DNA from: DATELY01 sp035276085
GTDB taxonomy: Bacteria > Pseudomonadota > Gammaproteobacteria > Steroidobacterales > Steroidobacteraceae
Direction of reading: 5' to 3'
Assembly (NCBI GenBank): GCA_035276085.1
Contig: DATELY010000012.1
Coordinates: 1 to 36,027, forward strand
DNA length: 36,027 nt
Made by a program: the position numbers and the translations under genes. A model generated the notes under the pieces. The model was given only the letters and a program-made list of their open reading frames with translations, did not search any database and was not told the DNA's origin. Shown piece after piece: positions 1 through 6,975 of this stretch. Positions within the stretch are counted from its first letter, which is position 1. Every line of letters begins with the position of its first letter.

Positions 1-1240
1 GCTGATACGTCAGACCATCGTATTTGCCGGAGTGAATGCAGACACCGTACTCGGTGAAGGAGGCGTGCCATTCTTCTGGGACCTGAGACATGCGGCTTGA
101 GTCCTGAGGTGAAGAGCTCGAGCCCCAGGTCTCAGGTCTCACGCCATGCGGAGCAATCACGAAGCGAATCGGCAAACCGTATTTCTTGGCAAAGTGGAAG
201 TCGCGCTCGTCATGCGCGGGCACGCCCATGACGGCGCCTTCGCCATAGGTCATGAGCACGTAGTTGCCAACCCATACCGGCACGAGCTCGCCTGAAATCG
301 GATGCTCGACGAACAGGCCCGTGGGCATGCCCTTCTTTTCCATCACCGCGAGCTCGGCTTCCATCGCCGTGCCGCGTTTGCATTCCTCGATGAAGGCGGC
401 GAGCTCGGAGTTGGTCCGTGCGGCGTGGGTCGCGAGCGGATGCTCAGCAGCAACGGCGCAGAACGTCACGCCCATCAGCGTGTCGGCGCGCGTCGTAAAG
501 ACGCTCAGCAGGTGGCGCTCGCCATCGAGGTGGTACGGGAAGCCCACGCGCACACCTTCGCTCTTGCCGATCCAGTTGGCCTGCATGACCTTCACGCGTT
601 CCGGCCATCCCGGCAGATGCTCGAGTGCGGCGAGCAGCTCCTCCGCATACTGCGTGATGCGGAAGTAGTACATCGGAATCTCGCGCTTCTCGACCGGCGC
701 GCCGGTGCGCCAGCCGCGACCGTCGATGACTTGTTCGTTTGCGAGCACCGTCTGATCGATCGGGTCCCAGTTCACCACGCCCGTTTTCTTGTAGGCGATG
801 CCACGCTCGAGCATGCGGAGGAACAGCCACTGATTCCAGCGGTAATAGTCGGGACGGCACGTCGCCACTTCGCGTGACCAATCGATGCTGAAGCCGAGCG
901 CCTGCAGCTGGCGCTTCATGTAGGCGATGTTCTCGTAGGTCCATTGCGCCGGCGGTACGGCGTTCTTCATCGCGGCGTTTTCGGCGGGCAGTCCGAACGC
1001 ATCCCAACCCATCGGATGCAGCACGTTGCAGCCCTGCATGCGCATGTAGCGCGCGATCACATCGACGATCGTGTAGTTGCGCACGTGCCCCATGTGCAGC
1101 CGGCCGCTCGGATAGGGAAACATGCCCAAGGCGTAGTACTTGGGGCGTGAGGCGTCCTCGCGCGCTTTGAAGGCGGCGGTCGAATCCCAGTGAGCCTGAG
1201 CTTCGGCTTCGATAGCCGCGTGATCGTAACGTTCTTGCAT
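1..1240 (-). CDS. leuS: Leucyl-tRNA synthetase, 5' part (3' end beyond window)
   Basis: Class I aminoacyl-tRNA synthetase that charges tRNA-Leu with leucine in the cytoplasm. The first 413 codons are present; the C-terminal half lies beyond the left edge. The protein begins MQERYDHAAIEAEAQAHW, as is usual for bacterial LeuS. The HIGH-type signature PYPSGRLHMGHVRNY sits near residues 42-56, and the CP1 editing domain carries GVPAHDERD near residues 339-347, including the conserved editing aspartate region. About 20 residues after this motif the frame runs through a palindromic repeat (positions 78-140) that adds roughly 18-22 residues without a stop. ATG at 1240 is the family start. No clear Shine-Dalgarno sequence precedes it, and the leader has a small hairpin (1254-1269, six-base arms). 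Identity is very secure. Confidence 0.97.
   Translation of the reverse strand, partial: MQERYDHAAIEAEAQAHWDSTAAFKAREDASRPKYYALGMFPYPSGRLHMGHVRNYTIVDVIARYMRMQGCNVLHPMGWDAFGLPAENAAMKNAVPPAQWTYENIAYMKRQLQALGFSIDWSREVATCRPDYYRWNQWLFLRMLERGIAYKKTGVVNWDPIDQTVLANEQVIDGRGWRTGAPVEKREIPMYYFRITQYAEELLAALEHLPGWPERVKVMQANWIGKSEGVRVGFPYHLDGERHLLSVFTTRADTLMGVTFCAVAAEHPLATHAARTNSELAAFIEECKRGTAMEAELAVMEKKGMPTGLFVEHPISGELVPVWVGNYVLMTYGEGAVMGVPAHDERDFHFAKKYGLPIRFVIAPHGVRPETWGSSSSPQDSSRMSQVPEEWHASFTEYGVCIHSGKYDGLTYQ
78..140. repeat. Palindromic repeat inserted in frame within leuS
   Basis: GACCTGAGAC at 80-89 is perfectly complementary to GTCTCAGGTC at 129-138, and the stem extends two more pairs with one G-T wobble. 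Inside it GGCTTGAG (94-101) pairs with CTCGAGCC (117-124) with one mismatch, so the whole 63 bases can fold into a long hairpin. Read in the leuS frame it encodes a low-complexity, Ser/Pro-rich stretch (VRPETWGSSSSPQDSSRM). This sits between two segments that look like ordinary LeuS sequence. Palindromic elements accommodated in frame inside genes are known from Rickettsia; this one is not that family by sequence. I saw no second copy in the window. Confidence 0.75.
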
Positions 1241-1362
1241 GATGTCGAGAGGTGGCGGTGGTCACCGCCGGTGATAGCGCATGAAGGGGCGAGAGGATAC
1301 AGGGATGCCCCGCGCAGCCGCAAAGCGCTCTATTGACCAAAAAGGCCCTGTTCCGCAGCGGT

Positions 1363-2589
1363 TCAACCGCGCAGAGCGGTGCGCAGCGCAGCCGTGAGCT
1401 TGCCGCGGCGTCCCACCATGACGGTCTTCAATCCGAGCCAGCGCGCGAGCGTCTGCAACTCCCCAGCCAGTGCGAGCGCCACCCGCTCGTGCTCATGTCC
1501 GGCTTCGGTGTGTGCGGCCAACACCCGCAATTTGCTGCTCTTGCGGTCGGCTTTGAGATCCACCCGCGCGACCACCGCCTCGTTCAACAGGAATGGCAGC
1601 ACGTAGTAGCCATGCACGCGCTTGTGCGCTGGCGTGTAGATCTCCAGGCGGTACCTGAAATCGAACAAGCGCTCGGCGCGTTTGCGTTCCCACACCAGGG
1701 GATCGAACGGCGACAGCAGCGCGCACGCCGTGATCGTCTTGGGCACGCGAGCGTCCTTGTGCAGATACCCGGGCTGACGCCAGCCTTCGACGGCAACAGG
1801 CTGCAATCGCCCTGCCTCGACCAGCTCGCGTACGCGCTCGCGGGCATCGTGCAGATCGAGGCGGAAATAGTCGCGCAGATCGGATTCGGTCGCGACGCCC
1901 AGCGCGCGCGCGGCAAGCTCCATCAACGATCGCTGCGCGTCGGGCAGCGCAGGCGTGGGCCGCTGCAGTATCTGCGCCGGCAACACGCGTTCGGTCAGGT
2001 CATAGATGCGCTCGAAATGCCGACGCGTTGCCGTGGTCACCTCGCCCGTCCAGAACAGACACTCGAGCGCAGTCTTCGCCTCGCTCCACTCCCACCAGCC
2101 CTTCCTGGATTTCGCTTGCTGTTGCAATTCGCCAGCCCCTAACGGACCGCGCTCACGCAGCTGCCCAAGCACTTCGCGCACGAACGCGGCGTGCTCGCGC
2201 AGAAAGCGGCCGATCCGCTTCCAGGTGCCGATCCCGTCACGCGCGCGTTCCATGCGCCAACGCAACAGTGGCTGCGTTTCCAACGGCAACAAGGAGGCTT
2301 CATGCGCCCAGTATTCGAAGAGCGTGCGCTGCGAGGGATGGTAGGCAGCCTGTTCGAGAAGCTCGCGCGTATACGGTCCGAGGCGTGAATAGAGTGGCAA
2401 ATAGTGGGCGCGCACGAGGACATTCACCGAATCCATCTGCAGCAGACCCAGCGTGCGAATGGTGCGCACCAGATCGGCGGCTGTGGGACTGCGTGCGAGT
2501 CGCGGGCGATCGAAGCCTTGCGCCGCGAGTGACAGGCGGCGCGCTTCTGTCAGCGAGAGTGCGGAAGAGGGCGTAGATCGGGCGGGCAT
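1363..2589 (-). CDS. ycaQ: YcaQ/AlkX-type DNA glycosylase (HTH_42 family)
   Basis: Predicted winged-helix DNA glycosylase of the AlkZ/YcaQ superfamily, which removes alkylated bases and unhooks interstrand crosslinks. The 408-residue protein matches the usual length. Residues 46-68 contain the family core LGLLQMDSVNVLVRAHYLPL, in which Q51-M52-D53 matches the Q-hydrophobic-D catalytic motif of the YcaQ (AlkX) subgroup, as opposed to Q-x-Q in AlkZ. Further C-terminal blocks such as LLSPFDPLVWERKRAERLF are also typical. ATG at 2589 was chosen because GGAG lies just upstream and residues before it are repeat-element translation. It is read toward leuS with a 122-bp gap. Upstream lies the repeat element at 2657-2775, which separates it from the che operon. 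I have no evidence for regulation. Confidence 0.9.
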   Translation of the reverse strand: MPARSTPSSALSLTEARRLSLAAQGFDRPRLARSPTAADLVRTIRTLGLLQMDSVNVLVRAHYLPLYSRLGPYTRELLEQAAYHPSQRTLFEYWAHEASLLPLETQPLLRWRMERARDGIGTWKRIGRFLREHAAFVREVLGQLRERGPLGAGELQQQAKSRKGWWEWSEAKTALECLFWTGEVTTATRRHFERIYDLTERVLPAQILQRPTPALPDAQRSLMELAARALGVATESDLRDYFRLDLHDARERVRELVEAGRLQPVAVEGWRQPGYLHKDARVPKTITACALLSPFDPLVWERKRAERLFDFRYRLEIYTPAHKRVHGYYVLPFLLNEAVVARVDLKADRKSSKLRVLAAHTEAGHEHERVALALAGELQTLARWLGLKTVMVGRRGKLTAALRTALRG

Positions 2590-2656
2590 TGCTCCACTCT
2601 GCCAAGTAGAGCGAAGCGTTGGGAAGAGGTTGAAGTGAAGAGCTGCAATCGATACG

Positions 2657-2775
2657 GCGTCCCTCCCCTTGCGAAGCGGGGGGAGGACAGGAGGGGGGCA
2701 AGCGAAGCGCCGCGATGGTGACTTTGCCCACCACCCCCACCCTAACCCTCCCCCGCTTCGCGGAGGAGGGAACAG
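2657..2775. repeat. GC-rich inverted-repeat element, copy 1
   Basis: Two roughly 45-bp halves are inverted copies of each other. The left half starts GTCCCTCCCC-TTGCGAAG-CGGGGGGAGGAC (2659-2688), itself a hairpin, followed by AGGAGGGGGGC. The right half reads GCCCACCACCCCCACCC (2727-2743) followed by the hairpin CCCTCCCCCGC-TTCG-CGGAGGAGGG (2746-2770). It fills the gap between the HDOD gene and ycaQ, both read leftward, and could end transcription of the che operon. A related copy lies at 35565-35733. Similar C-rich/G-rich hairpins are common intergenic repeats in proteobacterial chromosomes; the exact family is not identified here. Confidence 0.8.
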
Positions 2776-2780
2776 AAAGC

Positions 2781-3689
2781 CTAGTTCCCCAGCGCGTTCC
2801 GCAGCGCGGAGATCTCGTCCGCGCAGTCGCGCATGATGAACTTGCACTTGTCGTTGTCGAGCTGCAGGCGCCAGAACGCCTGCACGCCTTGCATGTTCAA
2901 TTCCATGTCGGCGTTCTGGCCCATGAATGCAGACATCATCACGGCCACCGTGATGACATCCGTCAGGTCGCCCTGGTTCACTTCACGGTCGATGTTCTCC
3001 TGGTCGCCGATGGCGCTGGCGATGTGCTCGGGGAACGCCCAGTTCTCGACGATCGCGCGGCCGATGTTCGCATGCCAATCGCGCATGACCTGCGCAAGTG
3101 CCGCCTTGTCCCTGAACAAGGCTTCGAACCGATGCGCGCGGGCGAGGATGTAGATCTTGCCGACGTTGTGCATGAGACCCGCCAGCATCGCCTCGTCGGC
3201 ATTCATGCCACGCGTACGCGAGGCCACCGCATACGCCAACGCGGCCGTGAGCGTCGCTTCATGCCACAGCTGCTCCAATTCCTGTGCAATGTGCTTGAGC
3301 TCGTTCGCACGCCGCAGCTGCGCGATCGCAAACGACACCGCCGCGGTGCGCACATTGTTGTGACCGATGCGATTCACGGCCGTCTTCATGTCCGTGACCG
3401 AGCGACTGCCGCGGCTCAACGCCGCTGAGTTCGCGAGCGTGAACACGCGCGCGGCGAGACCTGCATCGGAGCTCACGCAGCGTGCGATCTGGTCGTTGGA
3501 AACGTTCTCGTCCGCCAGCACCTTGCGTACGCGCACGGCGACATCGGGAAACGACGGCAGCTCCACGCGCGCACCCGACACTTCACGCGCCAGTTCGGAA
3601 ACGAAGGCGAACGCGACGTTGTTATCCACGGGCAACATCGTGTCCTGCAGCGTCGCCGCTCGGGTCGGGGTCGTGTTTGTGTTGGACAT
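2781..3689 (-). CDS. HDOD domain signalling protein
   Basis: A 302-residue protein built around an HDOD domain, a catalytically degenerate relative of HD phosphohydrolases found in bacterial signalling proteins. After a short polar N-terminus, residues about 43-240 carry the HDOD pattern: ELPSFPDVAVRVRKVLADE, then SSDAGLAARVFTLANSAA, then AVNRIGHNNVRTAAVSFAI and AGLMHNVGKIYI. There is no transmembrane segment, receiver or GGDEF domain, so it is a stand-alone cytoplasmic HDOD protein. It begins 28 bp after cheB on the same strand and is the last gene before the repeat element, so it is probably co-transcribed with the chemotaxis genes. HDOD proteins can influence motility and taxis in other bacteria, but the partner here is unknown. 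No strong ribosome site precedes ATG at 3689. Confidence 0.9.
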   Translation of the reverse strand: MSNTNTTPTRAATLQDTMLPVDNNVAFAFVSELAREVSGARVELPSFPDVAVRVRKVLADENVSNDQIARCVSSDAGLAARVFTLANSAALSRGSRSVTDMKTAVNRIGHNNVRTAAVSFAIAQLRRANELKHIAQELEQLWHEATLTAALAYAVASRTRGMNADEAMLAGLMHNVGKIYILARAHRFEALFRDKAALAQVMRDWHANIGRAIVENWAFPEHIASAIGDQENIDREVNQGDLTDVITVAVMMSAFMGQNADMELNMQGVQAFWRLQLDNDKCKFIMRDCADEISALRNALGN

Positions 3690-3717
3690 GGGCGTCGTCG
3701 TCGTTTAAGGGAAACTC

Positions 3718-4821
3718 TCAAGCCGTGGCGGCTGTGCTGGTGCGTTCCGAGGCCAGGTCCAGAACACCCGAGGCCACATGATGCAACGGCCAGACGTAAC
3801 GTGCTGCGCCGAGCTTCACAGCTGTGCCAGGCATTCCCCAAACCACGCTCGTGGCTTCGTCCTGCGCGATGGTCGGCGCGCCGGCTTCCCCCATCTCTTT
3901 CAAGCCGCGTGCGCCATCCTCACCCATGCCGGTCAGGATCACGCCGATTGCATTCGGGCCGACGTTCTGGGCCACGGAACGGAACATCACATCGACACTG
4001 GGACGATGGCGATTGACCGGAGGGCCGTCATTCAAGCGGCAGCGATAGCGGGCGCCGTCGCGCACCACGAGGAGATGCTGGTCGCCAGGCGCGATGTACA
4101 CGTGACCCGGCAGAATCTGCTGTCCATCCTGTGCCTCGCACACTGACATCGGCGACATGCGATTCATGCGCTCGGCAAATGCCTTACTGAAAGCGGCCGG
4201 AATGTGCTGCGAGATGACGATTGCCGGCGCATCCGGCGGGAATGCACCCAGGAGCTCGCGAATGGCTTCGGTGCCGCCGGTGGAAGCACCGATGGCGATG
4301 ATGCGCTCGGTGGTACGCAACACATGTCCGCGCGAACTCATCGGCGGCAACACGGCATCGGCTGTGCGACGCGGATCGACCGCGGGAATCGGCCGCGGTC
4401 CAGCACCGCGCGCGTTGACGCGCGCCTTTGCCGCCACTTTCACTTTCGCGATCAACTCATCCGCATAGCTGGAGAGACTGCCTGCGACGTCGACCTTCGG
4501 CTTCGCCACGAAATCGATGGCACCGAGCTCCAGCGCCCGTAACGTCACGTCGGCGCCACGCTGCGTCAGCGAGGACACCATCACGACGGGCGTCGGCCGC
4601 AGCCGCATCAGATTCTCGAGAAACGTGATGCCGTCCATGCGCGGCATTTCCACGTCGAGCGTGATGACGTCGGGATTCAGTTGCTTGATGCGCTCCCGCG
4701 CCATGAAGGGATCGGAGGCCGCGCCCACCACGTCGATCTCGTAGTCTGCAGCAAGCATTTCAGTGATGAGCTTGCGCACCAGGGCTGAATCATCGACCAC
4801 CAGGACTCTAGTCTTCGCCAC
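3718..4821 (-). CDS. cheB: Chemotaxis response regulator protein-glutamate methylesterase CheB
   Basis: CheB removes methyl groups from receptor glutamates and can deamidate receptors, giving adaptation in the chemotaxis pathway. The 367-residue protein has an N-terminal receiver domain (residues 1-125) with acidic residues D10/D11 and phosphoacceptor D56 in ITLDVEMPRMDG, and a C-terminal methylesterase domain. The catalytic triad is visible: S180 in IGASTGG, H206 in ISQHIPAAFS and D302 in TGMGEDGARG. The start is a GTG at 4821 with GGAGAG upstream. Longer upstream reading adds non-family sequence from the cheD end. It follows cheD by 50 bp and precedes the HDOD gene by 28 bp, in the order R-D-B. 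Function is secure. Confidence 0.97.
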   Translation of the reverse strand: MAKTRVLVVDDSALVRKLITEMLAADYEIDVVGAASDPFMARERIKQLNPDVITLDVEMPRMDGITFLENLMRLRPTPVVMVSSLTQRGADVTLRALELGAIDFVAKPKVDVAGSLSSYADELIAKVKVAAKARVNARGAGPRPIPAVDPRRTADAVLPPMSSRGHVLRTTERIIAIGASTGGTEAIRELLGAFPPDAPAIVISQHIPAAFSKAFAERMNRMSPMSVCEAQDGQQILPGHVYIAPGDQHLLVVRDGARYRCRLNDGPPVNRHRPSVDVMFRSVAQNVGPNAIGVILTGMGEDGARGLKEMGEAGAPTIAQDEATSVVWGMPGTAVKLGAARYVWPLHHVASGVLDLASERTSTAATA

Positions 4822-4871
4822 GGAACTCTCCGCAATTGATCCGTTGTTGTGTTTTGTTCGTTCAGTGCGTG

Positions 4872-5516
4872 TCAGAACAAATCGATCGAGCCCGCATCCG
4901 GCTGCTTCTCCAGGCCGCGCATGTACTGCTGCTCGGTCGAGGCGACGGTGGCTTCCTGGCTCCTGCTCAGGTGCCGCACACGCACGCGCCCGCTCGCGGG
5001 AAAATACTGCACGTGCCTGGGGCACGTGTCGCCAACGTCTTCGGCAACGATGCGCAGGCCTTCCTGCTTGAGAAAGTCACGCACGAAGCTCACGTTGTGA
5101 TTGCCGATATCGGTCATGCTGGCGAGCACGCGGCCGCCGCCGAAGACCTTCACCTCCAGATCCGCGCGCGAGCCGCCGTTCGCGAGAACGCGGTTGATCA
5201 GCTGCTCCATCGAGGCGCTGCCGTACCGTGTTGCGCGACCAGCCACGTTGTCCCAGTTGTCGTTGCCCTGACCGCTCGGCCGCGGCAGCATGAAATGATT
5301 CATCCCGCCGATGCGCGTGCGGGCGTTGCGGATGCACGCCGACACGCACGAGCCCAGGACGGTATCCAGCACTTCGTCCTGGCACGTGACGTAGTAGTCG
5401 CCGGGCAGGAGCTTTGCGATGGCCTGCCCAGCGGCATCGCGATAGCGACGAATGTTCTCGAAACCCTGCAACGCTTTCGGCAGCGGTTCGCTGCGAGCAC
5501 CGGACTTAAGCTCCAC
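4872..5516 (-). CDS. cheD: Chemoreceptor glutamine deamidase CheD
   Basis: CheD deamidates glutamines in chemoreceptor helices so they become methylation sites. The 214-residue protein shows the catalytic Cys57 in VLGSCVSACI and His74 in GGMNHFMLP, spaced 17 residues apart as in characterised CheD proteins. A glycine-rich block, EVKVFGGGRVL, follows. It has an N-terminal extension of about 30 residues and a C-terminal tail of about 40 residues beyond the core. The likely start is GTG at 5516, overlapping the end of cheR by 11 bp, which suggests translational coupling. It lies between cheR and cheB, so the three receptor-modifying enzymes are made together. Confidence 0.95.
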   Translation of the reverse strand: MELKSGARSEPLPKALQGFENIRRYRDAAGQAIAKLLPGDYYVTCQDEVLDTVLGSCVSACIRNARTRIGGMNHFMLPRPSGQGNDNWDNVAGRATRYGSASMEQLINRVLANGGSRADLEVKVFGGGRVLASMTDIGNHNVSFVRDFLKQEGLRIVAEDVGDTCPRHVQYFPASGRVRVRHLSRSQEATVASTEQQYMRGLEKQPDAGSIDLF

Positions 5517-6387
5517 GCGTGCCTCCGGCCACTCGGCGATAAATGGTTCGGCCCACCAGCTTGAAGTGCGCGTGGGGGCCGTGGATCGATTCGGAATGCC
5601 CGAGGCACAGATAACCCTCGGGCGCCAGGTAGTCCGCGAAGCGCTGCACCAGGCGCTCGCGGGTGACCTGATCGAAATAGATCATGACGTTGCGGCAGAA
5701 GATCACATCGAAGGGCCCTTTCATCGGCCAGTCGTGCAAGAGGTTCAGCGGCGCAAAGCGCACGCAGCTTGCGATCTCCGGCTTGACGCGGACTTCGCTG
5801 ACATCGTCCCGGCGCAGAAAGCCCGCGCGCAATTGCGTATCGACGAGCGCTGCCACGCGATCCTCGGGGTAATAACCGCGTCTGGCGAACGCGATCATCT
5901 CGCTGTCGATATCCGTCGCGAGAATCTTGAGATCCCATCTGAGCGCTGCGGGAACTGCCTGCAGTGCAGAGATCGCAATGGAGTAGGGCTCCTCCCCGCT
6001 CGAACAGCCCGCCGACCAGATGCGCAGGCGACGCGAGGTCGCGTTGCGCTTCATCGCTTCGGGCAGCATGTAGCTCGTCAGCGCATCGAAATGATGCTTC
6101 TCGCGAAAGAAGGAGGTGACGTTCGTGGTGAGGGCGTTGATCAGCCCGACCAGCTCTTCGGGGCCGGACTCGCGGATGTGCTCGCAGTACGCCTCGTAGC
6201 TCGGCAAACCGAGCTCGCGCAGCCGGCGGACGAGCCGCCCCTGCACCAGCTGGCGTTTGTTCGGCCCGAGAATGATGCCCGCGTTCTGCTCGATCACGAG
6301 CCGAATGAAGTCGAACTCGCGGTCACCCAACACGGCGGTGAAGCTGCTATCGAGCTGCAGCCGAACGTTGGGTGCCAGATTTTGCAT
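5506..6387 (-). CDS. cheR: Chemotaxis protein methyltransferase CheR
   Basis: CheR transfers methyl groups from S-adenosylmethionine to glutamates on chemoreceptors, opposing CheB. The 293-residue protein has the N-terminal helical CheR domain (about residues 20-85, ending NALTTNVTSFFRE) and a Rossmann methyltransferase domain with the SAM loop IWSAGCSSGEEPYS (about 123-136), ILATDID and the FDVIFCRNVMIYFD block. The start ATG at 6387 fits family length. It follows cheW by 57 bp and overlaps cheD at its end. The nearby receptor's aromatic C-terminal pentapeptide is a plausible docking site for this enzyme, which is inference. Confidence 0.97.
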   Translation of the reverse strand: MQNLAPNVRLQLDSSFTAVLGDREFDFIRLVIEQNAGIILGPNKRQLVQGRLVRRLRELGLPSYEAYCEHIRESGPEELVGLINALTTNVTSFFREKHHFDALTSYMLPEAMKRNATSRRLRIWSAGCSSGEEPYSIAISALQAVPAALRWDLKILATDIDSEMIAFARRGYYPEDRVAALVDTQLRAGFLRRDDVSEVRVKPEIASCVRFAPLNLLHDWPMKGPFDVIFCRNVMIYFDQVTRERLVQRFADYLAPEGYLCLGHSESIHGPHAHFKLVGRTIYRRVAGGTRGA

Positions 6388-6444
6388 GAGTGACCGTGAT
6401 CGTGGGCGCTGCGCCGCTTTGCTTACACAACGCGACCGGCACGG

Positions 6445-6951
6445 TCAGGCATTCGCCGGCGCGGCGACGCTCAGGATCTCGCCGCCGATGAGGCGATCGA
6501 TATCGATCAGCATCACCATGCGATCGGACACCGATGCCAGCCCCTCGATGAACTCGGTGCTGACCTGGCTGCCGAGATCCGGCGCCGGCTTGATGTCGGT
6601 GCTGGCCACATCGATCACGTCCGACACGCCGTCCACCACGACGCCGAAGTCGCGGCGCCCGGCAGCCGATTCCACCGACAGCACGATGATGACGGTGAGC
6701 GGTGTGTACTCCGCGTGCTTCAGCATGAAGCGCATGCGCAGGTCCACGATCGGCACGATCGATCCGCGCAGATTCAACACGCCCAACACATGCGGCGGGG
6801 TCTGCGGGATGCGCGTGACCGGCGTCCAGCCACGGATCTCTTGCACGCGCAGGATGTCGACACCGTAGGTTTCATCACCCAGCGTAAAGGTCAGCATTTG
6901 GTTGCTGCCGGCCATCGTGCCTTCAGCCTGAGCTGCGGGTTGAGCGGACAT
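6445..6951 (-). CDS. cheW: Chemotaxis coupling protein CheW
   Basis: CheW is the SH3-like adaptor that links receptors to the CheA kinase in signalling arrays. The protein has 168 residues with a short Ala/Gln-rich lead, then a single CheW domain from about residue 18: MLTFTLGDETYGVDILRVQEI, followed by RIPQTPPHVLGVLNLRGSIVPIVDLR and later VVVDGVSDVIDV. The start ATG at 6951 has GAGGT about eight bases upstream. It lies 24 bp downstream of the receptor gene and upstream of cheR in the same operon. There is no fused receiver domain, so it is CheW and not CheV. Confidence 0.96.
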   Translation of the reverse strand: MSAQPAAQAEGTMAGSNQMLTFTLGDETYGVDILRVQEIRGWTPVTRIPQTPPHVLGVLNLRGSIVPIVDLRMRFMLKHAEYTPLTVIIVLSVESAAGRRDFGVVVDGVSDVIDVASTDIKPAPDLGSQVSTEFIEGLASVSDRMVMLIDIDRLIGGEILSVAAPANA

Positions 6952-6975
6952 GTGACGGGACCTCGACTACTCGCG

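Noticed and set aside
1254..1269. Hairpin GGCGGT-GGTC-ACCGCC in the leuS leader as a regulatory RNA (T-box or attenuator)
   Set aside because: Too short, with no leader peptide rich in leucine and no T-box elements; probably incidental.
1337..1370. Rho-independent terminator after ycaQ (GCGGTT/AACCGC dyad followed by five T on the minus strand)
   Set aside because: The dyad has a one-base centre and overlaps the stop codon, and the T-run is about a dozen bases away, so the fold is poor.
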